Shown: one piece after another, positions 52,701 to 64,000 of the stretch
Numbering within the stretch: position 1 is the first letter of the stretch
Layout: every line of letters begins with the position of its first letter
Origin: Nemertoderma westbladi
Lineage: Eukaryota > Xenacoelomorpha > Nemertodermatida > Nemertodermatidae
Direction: 5' to 3'
Length of the DNA stretch: 64,000 bases
Assembly (NCBI GenBank): GCA_032718475.1
Contig: JAUCBJ010009044.1
Location: forward strand, 1 to 64,000
Notes under the pieces: generated by a model
Seen by the model: the letters and a program-made list of their open reading frames with translations, nothing else
What the model was told of the DNA's origin: nothing
Database searches by the model: none
Position numbers and translations under genes: made by a program

Positions 52701-54579
52701 ACCAACTAGGCGGCTGTAATCTCGTCCCCCCATGGGTCTGCCCCCCTCCCCAACCCCACTCACCTGTAACTCCAACCAACTTGGCGGCTGTCTTCTCGTA
52801 CCCTTATGGGTCTGCCCCCCTTCCATTTACCTGTAACTCCAACCAACTTGGCGGCTGTCTTCTCGTCCCCATATGGGTCTGCCCCCCTCCCATTTACCTG
52901 TAACTCCAACCAACTAGGCGGTTGTAATCTCGTCCCCCTATGGGTCTGCCCCCCTCCCATTTACCTGTAACTCCAACCAACTAGGCGGCTGTCTTCTCGT
53001 CCCCCTATGGGTCTGCCCCCCTCCCATTTACCTGTAACTCCAACCAACGAGGCGGTTGTAATCTCGTCCCCCTATGGGTCTGCCCCCCTCCCATTTACCT
53101 GTAACTCCAACCAACTAGGCGGTTGTAATCTCGTCCCCCTATGGGTCTGCCCCCCTCCCATTTACCTGTAACTCCAACCAACTTGGCGGCTGTCTTCTCG
53201 TACCCTTATGGGTCTGCCCCCCTTCCATTTACCTGTAACTCCAACCAACTAGGCGGCTGTCTTCTAGTCCCCCAATGGGTCTGCCCCCCTCCCATTTACC
53301 TGTAACTCCAACCAACTAGGCGGTTGTAATCTCGTCCCCCTATGGGTCTGCCCCCCTCCCATTTACCTGTAACTCCAACCAACTAGGCGGCTGTCTTCTC
53401 GTCCCCCTATGGGTCTGCCCCCCTCCCCACTCACCTGTAACTCCAACCAACTAGGCGGTTGTAATCTCGTCCCCCTATGGGTCTGCCCCCCTCCCATTTA
53501 CCTGTAACTCCAACCAACTTGGCGGCTGTCTTCTCGTACCCTTATGGGTCTGCCCCCCTTCCATTTACCTGTAACTCCAACCAACTAGGCGGCTGTCTTC
53601 TCGTCCCCCAATGGGTCTGCCCCCCTCCCATTTACCTGTAACTCCAACCAACTAGGCGGCTGTCTTCTCGTCCCCTTATGGGTCTGCCCCCCTCCCATTT
53701 ACCTGTAACTCCAACCAACTTGGCGGCTGTCTTCTCGTCCCCTTATGGGTCTGCCCCCCTCCCATTTACCTGTAACTCCAACCAACTTGGCGGCTGTCTT
53801 CTCGTCCCCCTATGGGTCTGCCCCCCCTCCCATTTACCTGTAACTCCAACCAACTAGGCGGTTGTAATCTCGTCCCCCTATGGGTCTGCCCCCCTCCCAT
53901 TTACCTGTAACTCCAACCAACTAGGCGGCTGTCTTCTCGTCCCCCTATGGGTCTGCCCCCCTCCCATTTACCTGTAACTCCAACCAACTAGGCGGTTGTA
54001 ATCTCGTCCCCCTATGGGTCTGCCCCCCTCCCATTTACCTGTAACTCCAACCAACTTGGCGGCTGTCTTCTCGTCCCCTTATGGGTCTGCCCCCCTCCCA
54101 TTTACCTGTAACTCCAACCAACTTGGCGGCTGTCTTCTCGTCCCCTTATGGGTCTGCCCCCCTCCCATTTACCTGTAACTCCAACCAACTTGGCGGCTGT
54201 CTTCTCGTCCCCTTATGGGTCTGCCCCCCTCCCCCTCCCCACTCACCTGTAACTCCTACAAACTAGGCGGTTGTCTTCTCGTCCCCCAATGGGTCTGCCC
54301 CCCTCCCATTTACCTGTAACTCCAACCAACTAGGCGGCTGTCTTCTCGTCCCCCTATGGGTCTGCCCCCCTCCCATTTACCTGTAACTCCAACCAACTAG
54401 GCGGTTGTAATCTCGTCCCCCTATGGGTCTGCCCCCCTCCCATTTACCTGTAACTCCAACCAACTAGGCGGCTGTCTTCTCGTCCCCCTATGGGTCTGCC
54501 CCCCTCCCATTTACCTGTAACTCCAACCAACTAGGCGGCTGTAATCTCGTCCCCCTATGAGTCTGCTCCCCTCCCATTT
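49781..54579. repeat. 67-bp array derived from a myosin VIIa exon end and donor, about 70 copies
   Basis: On the minus strand each unit contains TTGGTTGGAGTTACAG|GTAAATGG preceded by an in-frame segment that reads GTRLQPPSWLELQ in one variant and TRRQPPSWLELQ in the other. GTRxQPPSWLELQ is the conserved end of the myosin VIIa exon that must precede AVKYKKEPV at 49484. Some units carry GTGAGT instead of GTAAAT as donor. Intronic parts of the unit are G-rich. The array is cut on the right by the BEL/Pao element at 54580. Confidence 0.95.
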
Positions 54580-57481
54580 TGTAAAGGCTTTTGCGGAATT
54601 AGCTGGTTATTTTCCCCGCAAAGTACTCTGTAGTTGTTTTAACGGACATAAAAAGCCGTTTCCTTACTGTACCGGTGTTTTAGTGGACATAAAAGCCATT
54701 TCTTCTGTATGTGTACTTTAGCGGACATAACTAGCGATTTTATGTCGCAATAAGCCAAATACTCTAAACATCGGAACTCCGATGACGACATCTATCAGCT
54801 GTGTCCACGTGTAACTTTTCTTTGTTCTTTGTTCGTTCTTTGTTCGGTCGACCAATCAGAGCGGTTTTGACTCTGTGTTGGAGATTGTATACAGAAACTC
54901 ATGCAATTCAGTCAGTGTGTGTATCTTTCTAAGCCCCGAACACCGGCTTAGGATTCTTCTGTACTTCTGTGGAAGTTTCAGACTTTAGCCAAACATTAGT
55001 AGGCTTTGGTCATAGAAACGTATAACTGTTATCGCACCACATATCCTAATTCTATCAATGCAAATCATATTGTCAACTACAAACACCGCATTTTTACTGC
55101 TATTTACTGTCGGTTATTAATTATATCAGTTGATGGAATATTGTTATATTTGGATAATATCGATAAATAATCATAAAACCCCCAATCTTCTTGATATACT
55201 GAAGGTAAGAGACCGGTTACATATAACAATTGCGACTTACATTAAAGTGGTTTTGGAGTGAATCTAATGCTATTTCATAGGCACTACATGAGTCGGTTGC
55301 TGTTCTCTTTATATGTGACTAAAATTAGTGAAGGTCGGCAGATCGGTGTGCAGCATTGTGCGGTAGTGTGCATGATTGTGACTGATAACAAAGCATCTCC
55401 TAAAGAATGCGCTTTATATGTGAATCAATAGCCATCCCGTTGCGTCTAGTGTAAGTCATAACTCTGTTTACATATTTAGAGCGCCACGTCCTAAAGGAAC
55501 TGTTAATATTTCCCGAAAGTGAATAATATTGGTCAGAGATTATATATTAACAATCAGTCGAATAATACAGTAGGCCTACACCGCAATAAGGTCAAAGCTT
55601 CCGAATCCAGTCTCCCGGGTATATCCAGCGGGTGAATGGTCGCGCATAGACTGGCTTCGGCTAATGTAGTGTATCAAATACTCGTCATAGGCTAAAGTCG
55701 ATTTATAATCTAGAAGACATCTAAATTTGGCAGGTTAAACTACTAAAGGTCTGAAAGCGCGAACAATAACAGTTATAGAGTTCTGATTGCAGTGTAGGCA
55801 ATAAATACAGTCTAAAGTACCGGTCGACCGGTAACTAGTAGGCCTGACTGCCTAACTACCCGAACCGGTACTTACAGCAGTACAGGTACAGCAGTATTAT
55901 TCGATTTTGATAATTATATACCGGTAGGTCTTAATAAGTAATCGGGGACGCCTGGTTTTTATTGGGATTTTACTTAGGCCTATTTCTGTCAGTTTTATTT
56001 ATTTGAAAGTTAATATTGAACAGAAGACGTGTAAGCCTGCTCAGATTGTACAGATAATTTGTAGGCTGGACTGTTGTCTGACTGTTGTTAAGTCTGAAGA
56101 GATTGCGGTGTGTGTAGAGTGTATATCCGATAAAGTACTAGTTAGGAACGTAGGGGCTTCCAGTGCTGTGAGGTAAATCCCCCTGAAAGAATAAGTCGTA
56201 CTACTCGGTTAGAATGCATACTAACTAACCATTTCGGAGTCTGCATATACTGTAGTTTGTTTAGGCTTGATAGTAGTCTGCCAGCGTTTGGTCTGTATTT
56301 TTGTTTGTGTAGTCTGTACGGGTAGCGTAATATTTCTTATTTAGATAATTTGTAGGCTGGATTGTTGCCTGGCTGTTGTTAGGTCTGAAGAGATTGCGGT
56401 GTGTGTAGAGTGTATGTCCGATAAAGTACTAGTTAGGAACGTAGGGGCTTCCAGTGCTGTGAGGTAAATCCCCCTGATAGAATAAGTCGTACTACTCGGT
56501 TAGAACGCATACTAACTAACCATTTCGGAGTCTGCATATACTGTAGTTTGTTTGGGCTTGATAGTAGTCTGCCAGTGTTTGGTCTGTATTTTATTTGAGT
56601 AGTCTGTACGCGTAGCGTAATATTTATTATTCAGAGTTTATGCGATTATTCGCAACATTCACAACCCCAAGTTTATTCCTACAGTAATTGTGCTTGTTAT
56701 ACATACCGTTATAGTTAAATTAACCCCGGTACTACATCAGGGCTGCTTGGCGTAGGTAAAGACTGGTGATTTTGTGCCCCGGTCACTCCAGCAGATACCA
56801 TGGTTCTTTTGGCTGTACAAGTATTTCTAACTGCTGATTATTTGTTGTATAAGTACTTGTACCTAATTTAGGGTTTAGTGTACAGTGCTTTCCGAAGGTA
56901 ATTAGTGTGTAGGCAGTATATTTGTGTTGTAAAGTGGTTAATAGGCACGTTGGCTCTGGTAGGCCGCGGTAATTAACTTCTAGGTAGGAACACTCCGTGA
57001 TACATAACGTAGTACTTATAGCGATACGGCTATAAGTCGTCAGACGGTGGTATTTTTCCTATCTGGACAACGCAGTATATTTACTACTGCTTTGTTATTT
57101 TCAAATACCGTAGAATCCTGTCTGTTTGTAATAACCAGATATTCTAACCCTTTGTTAGGCTGGTTTGTAGACTTCTTGTAAAATTACCCTAAAAATTCGT
57201 ACGTGTAAATTTCTGTGTTTATTTAGAGATTGTAATCTCACCCCGAATTGTACGTAATTTGTAGTATTAAGTAACTTAGGTAAATTAGAATTATTTGTTT
57301 TTAGTGTCCAACAAGTAGCACTTCACTGAGAGCGCACAGCTTCTGTGTAGTGACTCCTTCCCAGAAATAATAACATTTATTTCAAATATTGACAAAACCC
57401 ATTATACGGGTATATATATATATTATAAATCAACTCAAACCGATTTATAAATTAGTAGGCCTGTCATACAACAATTAGGTC
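54580..57481 (+). other. Probable 5' LTR and leader of the BEL/Pao element
   Basis: Non-coding sequence with no satellite. It begins TGTAAAGG at the array breakpoint. It contains a 291-bp direct duplication (56052-56342 and 56343-56633). I could not place the LTR 3' end or a tRNA primer site by eye. Confidence 0.5.
56052..56634. repeat. 291-bp direct duplication in the LTR/leader
   Basis: agataatttgtaggctgg starts both copies (56052 and 56343), and the two match over their full length with scattered substitutions. Confidence 0.93.
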
Positions 57482-58853
57482 TTAACCCTATTACCACTGG
57501 GGCGGGGGGCCGAATCGGCCCCTTCCTAGTTTTTAGTTGCTGTAACTATGCAACCACATTACGTACCGGCCCAATTTTTTGTGAGAATTAGCCAAATTTA
57601 ATGCCGCATCTTTTGCAAATAACGCCGTTGCAATTGGATTTCTACTTTTCGATGTGGGTGCCACCTCAAAATTTGGTCTCCAGCACCAAATTTTTTGAAA
57701 TTTTCGAATTTTACAAAGTCATTCGTGATTTAGTAATTATTTATGTTTGGGCTATTTTTATTTATTTTTATTGGTTTGGATCACTCTAATGCTCTATACA
57801 AGTATGTAAGTGTAGTGGTACGTCATTTTTGGAGCACCAAATTTAGGGCGTGGCACTTTAAAATTTCAAAATTACTTTATTCGGAAAATTTACTAAAGTT
57901 CTGATTTCTAAGCATTTTTATTGGTTATCTGGAGCGCTGAATCGATTAAAAGTAGTATAGAAGCCTGAAGACTTAGTGGTTCGCCATTTTTGGTGCACCA
58001 AAATTAGGGCGTGGCACTTCAAATTTTGAAAAATACGAGATTCGGAAAATACACTAAAGTTTTGATTTGCAAAGCATTTTTATAGGTTTTCTGGAGCCTT
58101 GAATCGATTCAAAGCAATATAGAAGCCTGAAGACTTAGTGGTTCGCCATTTTTGGTGCACCAAAATTAAGGGCGTGGCACTTCAAATTTTGAAAAATACG
58201 AGATTCGGAAAATTCACTAAAGTTTTGATTTCAAATTAATTTTATAGGTTTTCTGGAGCGCTGAATCGATTGAAAGTAATATAGAAGCCTCAAATTTTTC
58301 AAAATTTTAAGTGCCACGCCCTAATTTTGGTGCACCAAAAATGGCGAACCACTCAGTCTTCAGGCTTCTAAATTACTTTCAATCGATTCAGCGGCCCAGA
58401 AAACCCATAAAGATGCGTTGAAATAAAAAAATTAGGGGCATTTTCTGAATATCTAATTTTTCAAAATTTGAAGTGCCACGCCCACTTCTTATAGGTGCAC
58501 GAAAAATAGCATCCACTTCAATTTTTGGAAGTGGAATATAATCACATTCGATTCAGCGTCTTGAAAAACCTACTAAATCTAGCCAACACTGCCACACTAT
58601 TAGTTTTTAGAAAACGAAAAATTTTGTAATTTTGTCCTGGGACTACTTTTATTTTTCATCAAAATTATGAGTCCCTGCTTATGAAATTTTAACTTTTTAA
58701 GGTTTGGTAGTGTTCATCTATAGTTGTTTCACCAACAGCCCAAATTTTGTAGCATTTCATTGGACGACTACAAAAATATAGTGGGTGGGCCGAATCGGCC
58801 CCCCCCCCCCAGTGGTGCTAATGGTCAAAACACCCCAGTGGTAATAGGGTTAA
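57482..58853. mobile_element. TTAA-flanked piggyBac-like MITE (element C)
   Basis: TTAA at 57482-57485 and 58850-58853. Termini CCCTATTACCACTGGGG and its exact reverse complement. gggccgaatcggcccc occurs near both ends, beside G or C runs. The interior has repeated blocks in both orientations (ggtgcaccaaaattagggcg near 57995 and 58155, inverted at 58310-58345). No transposase; a 62-codon frame at 57601 is chance. Confidence 0.85.
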
Positions 58854-58939
58854 TATCAGTTGGACTACTGCTTAAATAACGGTAATAAAGTAAAGTAAAG
58901 TAACCAAGTAACCCCTAAAATTCAGAAATTCAATTATTC

Positions 58940-59215
58940 TAAAATAATTGATATACCGGTATTTACAATAGGCTTATTATATTTATATTTATATATTTGC
59001 GCTGAAATTATATACCGGTATTCTGTAATTAATTCTAGTCTATAATTATACTTATATATACTATAAGTGTAAGCTGTATACCGGTATTCACGATAGGCCT
59101 ATTATATATTTATATATATTTGCGCTGAAATTATATACCGGTATTCTGTGACAAACCTAGTCTGTAATAATACTTATATATATACTATAAGCATACCGGT
59201 ATTCTAATATATTAT
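58940..59215. repeat. About 130-bp direct duplication rich in ataccggtat
   Basis: The block containing tttgcgctgaaattatatac and the palindrome accggt occurs twice, at about 58950-59070 and 59080-59210, just upstream of gag. Confidence 0.8.
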
Positions 59216-59341
59216 ATATATATATCACGTTACACTGAGTAACAGTATCGGTAATTAATTACTAGGCTAACAGTTGATACTGAATTACTAGACTTGCTTT
59301 AACTGTAATATAGCAGTAGGCATTCAACTGTACAAACAAAC

Positions 59342-62005
59342 ATGTCTGACACAAAGCAAAACCTGTCAGACAGTCTCCTAGATACAACCATCTGTGACCC
59401 AGACAGGAGTGTGGAATGTGTGAGACCGAAGTTCAATTCACCTCCTACTGTAAGAAAGATCATCCCTCCAGTAGTAGTATCAGACCCTAGGCTAGTCCAA
59501 CACCGTAGGTCTATCATAGGCACTCGAGCTCAGGTCAAGTGGGACCAAGAAGCAGCAGAACAGCAGCAACACTCGAGCCGAGAACTTATTTCTCAGCGGC
59601 CCGACAGCTCCAGTAGTGCGGATACTGTAGAGCTGACACCCGAGCGCGGAGCAAAGATGACGGAGGCGGTTTATTCGGATCCCCTTCTCATCCTTCCTGC
59701 GGCCGTACTCACTAGGTTATTGATTGCGGTGGAAGAACACCAGATCGATTGGGCGAGAAGTAAGCGATCGACCAAGGATAGTTATGCGGGATACACAAGG
59801 GAAGAACTGAAGTCTATTGTCGAGTCGCAATGGAACTTCCCCGGAGCCGGAATCCCGTTTGACTTATCGGAGGCTGCCTGGGAAGACATACACAGAATGG
59901 GAGTGACAAAGGAAACCAGCAATCCAGCTGTGTGGAAGAGGTCAGCAGCAGGATACGTACATGGATTCTTCAGCTCTATGGAGCGATTAGAGGAACAACT
60001 GTTTCGACAACCCCAAGGACCTCAAGAGCAGGGAGAGCTGCTTTATCAAGTTAGAGAAAGAATTCTAAGAATCAGACTAATCTTATCGGCCTTTGAGGAG
60101 GCTTCGAAAAGAAGACAAGACACGTCGTTGCAAGTTGCCGTAAAGACTTGGTTTCAGCGGGTGAGTCTCAAAGTTCAAGGAACTGCCCCGTGGAAATCTC
60201 AGTTGGCTGAGCGCTCAACCCATGGAGAATCAACAGACGCTACCTTTTCCCAAGTGGAAAGTGAAGTGACAGCAGAAAAACCGCATAAGAGGGATGCTAT
60301 TGACATCTATCTGTCAGACTATCAACGATTTGTAGGTGACGAAGAGTTGAGGAGACGGCTGTCTGGACTTCGCCCTAATAGTGAAGGAGCCAAGCTTGTG
60401 TTGGACGCAATCGATGTGGAAATGTTAGCTGCGAACCAAGGTAAATTTGATGAAAGACTCCGCATCGCTAGGGTCCAAGAAGAACAAGTCAAGAAAAAAC
60501 GTATAGAAGACAGAAAGACAACAGCAGCGGCAGCGGCAGTGGCAGTGGCCGAAGCGGAAAGAAAAGCGGCAGTGGCAGCGGCCGAAGCGGAAAGAAAAGC
60601 GGCAGTGGCAGCGGCAGAGGCAGTGGCAGAAGCAGAACGAAGAGCATCTGAAGAGACCACCCAACTAGAGTTGGAAAATATTCAAGAGAATCAAGACTGC
60701 ATAAATAAACAGTTAACAGCTAGTCAAATGCAGATGATGAGTCGATCTACTCCCAAAAGACAGGGATATACATCATCTGAGGAAGGCGATACCACCGATC
60801 CTGAAGGCGGAGGAAATAGATCTCGTCTAAGCAGACGTAGAAGAATGTCCCACCGTCAGAAATTGCCTGATTTGCCCCCAGCTGTTAGAAGGCAACTAAC
60901 TAACACAGACTTAGGTAGTACAGAACCCACAGACCAAATAATTAAAATAGAAAGACTCCCTACTATAGTAGATGAGCCTGAAATAATTAGGCCTGTTCTT
61001 GAAACCACCCCTTCGGTGATAGAGACACCTGTGCTCCCAGAACCTACCTCTAAATTCCCTTTGCACAGCACTAAACTACCTGTGCCCCACAAAACAACCC
61101 CTGAGACAGTTCCTGTCCTGGACTCCGAGCGAAATATCAATGATTTGTCGCCCGTTGTCCCTCGTCTACCCGCTACTACGTTGGCGGCTCCCGCTTCGGC
61201 GGTCGAGTGGGTGGATGAGGGGCGGCGGGGGATGAATCTCCTGCTCGGGCAGATGCAGGAGACTGTTCATCAGTTTAAAGGAACAGTAAGGGAAAGTAGG
61301 TTAGAGTTGCAAAAAGTGCAGCAGAGTATCGCATTAGAACGCGATAAATTGGTAAATAGACAAAGGGGTATACCACCACCCCCTGTAACAATGTGTCAAC
61401 CTGTTAGGTCTGAAGTATTTCATGCGCAAGGTGTGGAGCCTACACGCATCTATACTGCTAGTGAAGGGGAAACTCCTATAGTAAACCCTATTAAGGGTAA
61501 TTATAAACCTGTTGACAATGATATTCCCTATAGACCTGATCATAATCCGAGAAATTTATATACCGATAACTCGATATTAAATAATACGATGGCCCAAGAA
61601 AGTTTTACGCATCAAATGGCTAGAACCGAAGCCCGTCAAGCGGTAAAGGTGGGAGAGATAGTCAAGTACAATGGAAATGAGATGAAATGGTTACCTTTTA
61701 ATGAATATTACAAAGATAACATACAGAACTCTGTGCTATCTAACGGAGAGAAACTTATATTCCTCATCGAGTGCTTGGAAGGATCTCCCAAGTTAATGGC
61801 GTTAAAGTTTATTGGACATCCAGATGGATTAAGACAAGTTTGGGATACCCTAAACATCAGGTATGGTAATAGGAATAACATAGCTAAGTATTTGTATGCA
61901 AAATTGGTAGCGCCCCGAAAGTTCATTAGCAGCGGGATTATAGAGTTTTCCGATGAGATTCAAGAGATCTGTAGACAATTAGATTGGCTAGGTAAGTCTC
62001 ATTAA
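59342..62005 (+). CDS. BEL/Pao Gag, first part, ended by an in-frame TAA
   Basis: 887 codons from ATG at 59342. The N-terminal third is acidic/basic and unrecognised. About residues 390-435 are an Ala/Glu/Arg-rich heptad-like stretch (AEAERKAAVAAAEAERK), probably coiled coil. About residues 760-885 resemble the Pao-type Gag domain (KYNGNEMKWLPFNEYY, IFLIECLEGSPKLMALKF). Gag forms the particle that packages element RNA. The frame stops at TAA 62003-62005, but the same frame continues open afterwards with Gag-like sequence. So this is either a damaged copy or a recoded stop. I judge damage more likely because the stop falls inside the Gag domain. Confidence 0.8.
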   Translation: MSDTKQNLSDSLLDTTICDPDRSVECVRPKFNSPPTVRKIIPPVVVSDPRLVQHRRSIIGTRAQVKWDQEAAEQQQHSSRELISQRPDSSSSADTVELTPERGAKMTEAVYSDPLLILPAAVLTRLLIAVEEHQIDWARSKRSTKDSYAGYTREELKSIVESQWNFPGAGIPFDLSEAAWEDIHRMGVTKETSNPAVWKRSAAGYVHGFFSSMERLEEQLFRQPQGPQEQGELLYQVRERILRIRLILSAFEEASKRRQDTSLQVAVKTWFQRVSLKVQGTAPWKSQLAERSTHGESTDATFSQVESEVTAEKPHKRDAIDIYLSDYQRFVGDEELRRRLSGLRPNSEGAKLVLDAIDVEMLAANQGKFDERLRIARVQEEQVKKKRIEDRKTTAAAAAVAVAEAERKAAVAAAEAERKAAVAAAEAVAEAERRASEETTQLELENIQENQDCINKQLTASQMQMMSRSTPKRQGYTSSEEGDTTDPEGGGNRSRLSRRRRMSHRQKLPDLPPAVRRQLTNTDLGSTEPTDQIIKIERLPTIVDEPEIIRPVLETTPSVIETPVLPEPTSKFPLHSTKLPVPHKTTPETVPVLDSERNINDLSPVVPRLPATTLAAPASAVEWVDEGRRGMNLLLGQMQETVHQFKGTVRESRLELQKVQQSIALERDKLVNRQRGIPPPPVTMCQPVRSEVFHAQGVEPTRIYTASEGETPIVNPIKGNYKPVDNDIPYRPDHNPRNLYTDNSILNNTMAQESFTHQMARTEARQAVKVGEIVKYNGNEMKWLPFNEYYKDNIQNSVLSNGEKLIFLIECLEGSPKLMALKFIGHPDGLRQVWDTLNIRYGNRNNIAKYLYAKLVAPRKFISSGIIEFSDEIQEICRQLDWLGKSH

Positions 62006-64000
62006 TATCAGAGTTCTATGGTTATTGGAGCCGTGGCCTCTACTTTACCTAAGGGTGGAGTAGGCACCATCTGGGATAAGAAAGTGTTATATATAATGGA
62101 ACAACAACGACGAGACCCTACCATGGTCGATCTCATGTCATTCTTAGATGGAGAAGTGAAATTACAGCTCCTAAAGCAGTCCAGAGAGAAGACACCGGAA
62201 AACAAGGTAAGTGAGAAACCCGTTTCTAGGAGAAAGGTAACACCAGTGTGTTATACCGACGACGGCGAAAGCCAGGCTTCTCAAGAAGAAGACAGCGGAA
62301 AAGACACTGAAAGATCTTATTATGTCAACAAAACGCCTAAAGACGTATGTAAATTCAAGTCTCGAACCAATGACAGGAGAGAACAGGTAAGAAAAACGCC
62401 TCCTACGTCTCCTAAGAGAATTCAGGTAAGAAAGCCCGAAGAAAGAACGAGTGTGCACAACGTTACTCAAAATAAGGTAAGTAATATCAAACCGAAATGT
62501 GCGCTGTGTGACGGGACCCACCGTTTGAATGTGTGTGATGAATTCCTAAAGAAATCATTAAAGGATAGACGGGAAGTCATGTGGGATAAGCGGTTGTGTT
62601 ATAATTGCCTCAGACAAGGACATCAACGGCGAACCTGTTACTCCGACGCAAGGTGTGCGAAGTGCGGCGCAAAACATCATCTCTTGTTGCATACTGAATT
62701 CGAACGAAACAGCCCGAGTCAGGTAAGTGATTCTGAACTACATGTCCAATTCAGTGATGTGAACGACACTGACCAAAGTTCTGAGATGGAAGGATTCTAT
62801 ACGGACGAATTCTCCGATGAAAACGAATCCTGTTACCTGATAAATACCGCAGTGTATCGAGCACTTATGTATGAAAAGGACACCGATAGCGAGCTCCCCC
62901 TAACTACTTCTGACCGACAACCATCTTGGAAAGCACCAACTTCCAATGTAGGAATCCGAGAATTTCCCGTAGTACAGTTGAGGGTCCATGGACCTAAAAG
63001 GAGTTATATAGTGAACGCCCTCCTTGACTCCGGTAGCACAGGAACATTCATCGACAAAGAACTAGCCGAAGACATCTTTGCTGGACAACCCAAGTTCCGA
63101 ACTAAGTTAAACATGTCAGGAATTATGCAGGTTTGGAAATCTACAGTAATAGCGGATTATTATGTAGGTGCGTTGTCCACCCCCCAGGATGAACTAGGAG
63201 AACACAGTATAAGGTCAGTAAAAATGGTGGCGATAAAGAACTTCGCTACCAGCCAAGTAGAACCTTATAACTGGGATGAGGACGATTCCACCCAGCAGCT
63301 TAATATACCTAGATTCAACACAGATTACCCTGGAGTGCAAATACTCATCGGCCATAATGCGCATGAGGCGCTTGAGACATTGGAGAAACGGCCTGCTCAA
63401 CCGCAACCACTACAAGCCTATGCGGGAAGAACTAGAGTGGGTTGGTACTTTACTGGCCCTTCCTATAGAACTCTCATGGAAAGATTACCAAAAGAACAGG
63501 TATATCAAGTAAAGGAATGGGAAGTAGAGAGCAGTGAGGTAGATGACCCAACTGAGGGAACACCATACTCATCAGATAATGACGATATCCACCAACTCTT
63601 CGACGAGGAGAATACCATCGATCTCCTTACGGAAAACGAGACTTGGCAAAACCAAGTGAACCTCTGTCAACTCATTCGTCCATCAGGACAAGTCGACTAT
63701 AACGACGAACTGAATGACGTAATCGAGCGCTATAATGCGAAGACTCGAGATGAACACGCCGTACGATTCTTTACTCAAGAGGCTGTAGAGCCCAATTCCT
63801 ACGATAAGGCCCTATCGGTAGAAGAAGAAAGAGCCAAGCAGATCCAGGAGACAACTACACGTTTTCTTAAAGATCAAGGTAGATATGAAATCGGTCTCCC
63901 ATTCCGAAAGCGAGAACCAAAATTCATAAACAACCGACCCTTGGCGGAGAAAAGAATTGCTCAACTACATCGACGCCTTACGGCAAATGCTTCAGATAAA
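62006..64000 (+). CDS. BEL/Pao Gag end, zinc knuckles, protease and start of RT (open to window end)
   Basis: The same reading frame as gag is open for 665 codons to the window end. Order: rest of the capsid-like domain (GAVASTLPKGGVGTIWDKKV), zinc knuckles CALCDGTHRLNVC (62498) and CYNCLRQGHQRRTC (62597) with a third CAKCGAKHH, an aspartic protease with LLDSGSTGTFID (catalytic Asp at 63026-63028), and the Pao RT entry (YEIGLPFRKREPKF, LAEKRIAQLHRRL). RT catalytic residues lie beyond the window. Seven near-consensus 5' splice sites interrupt the zinc-knuckle region without closing the frame. Confidence 0.85.

Larger units (their letters stand above)
54580..64000 (+). mobile_element. BEL/Pao LTR retrotransposon, 5' part, inserted in the 67-bp array
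   Basis: The array breaks off at 54580, where new sequence begins TGTAAAGG, a plausible LTR start. Downstream are a gag with a Pao-type capsid-like domain, zinc knuckles, an aspartic protease and the beginning of RT, in the BEL order. About 4.76 kb precede the gag ATG. 1.37 kb of that is a later MITE, leaving about 3.4 kb of LTR plus leader. The LTR end, primer site, most of pol and the 3' LTR are not identified or lie outside. Confidence 0.8.

Noticed and set aside
49742-54266. 66-codon frames in the 67-bp array as separate genes
   Set aside because: They are the amplified exon end read through the intronic part of the unit, not genes.
57601-57789. 62-codon frame in element C
   Set aside because: AT-rich, inside a non-coding MITE, with no resemblance to a transposase.
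60322-61140. Antisense frames within gag
   Set aside because: Mirror images of the Ala/Glu/Arg-rich coding sequence; no independent signal.

Overview
The window is nuclear DNA of an invertebrate metazoan; the clade cannot be fixed from the sequence. The evidence is two intron-containing animal genes with GT-AG introns, tRNA-derived SINEs, a CR1/L2-like LINE remnant, TTAA-flanked MITEs, a BEL/Pao LTR retrotransposon and about 34 kb of tandem arrays. One gap of exactly 100 N (19005-19104) marks an assembly join of unknown size.

Layout. 1-3822: 31-bp satellite. 3863-7870 (+): the last exons of a secreted TSP1/VWC/CTCK protein (SCO-spondin/mucin-like C-terminus), with its last coding exon end amplified into a 64-bp array. 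8111-49484 (-): 17 exons encoding the last 927 residues of a myosin VIIa (FERM1, SH3, MyTH4, FERM2). These exons were found by matching conserved blocks and checking splice phase; every junction is in phase. The two genes converge tail to tail near 7.9 kb. The last-but-one myosin intron (8878-32923) is about 24 kb and consists almost wholly of a 47-bp array (14.9 kb) and a 17-bp array (8.9 kb). Other myosin introns hold foldback elements, three SINE-type insertions, two TTAA MITEs, a decayed LINE and 18-, 60-, 33-, 88-, 19- and 67-bp arrays. From 54580 to the window end lies a BEL/Pao element (+) inserted into the 67-bp array. It has a long 5' LTR/leader, carrying its own TTAA MITE, and then a gag-protease-RT frame broken by one in-frame stop.

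Main observation. Several arrays are not random satellites but amplified splice junctions. The 64-bp unit carries the end of a coding exon, its stop codon and a donor. The 47-bp unit carries a myosin 3' splice acceptor plus the first 11 exon bases (about 316 copies). The 33-bp unit carries a myosin exon end and donor (17 copies). The 67-bp unit carries the exon end reading GTRLQPPSWLELQ plus donor (about 70 copies). An 18-bp palindromic array and a 29-bp triplication show the same tendency. Exon-intron boundaries in this genome seem to seed tandem arrays, so spliceosomes here face tens to hundreds of decoy sites.
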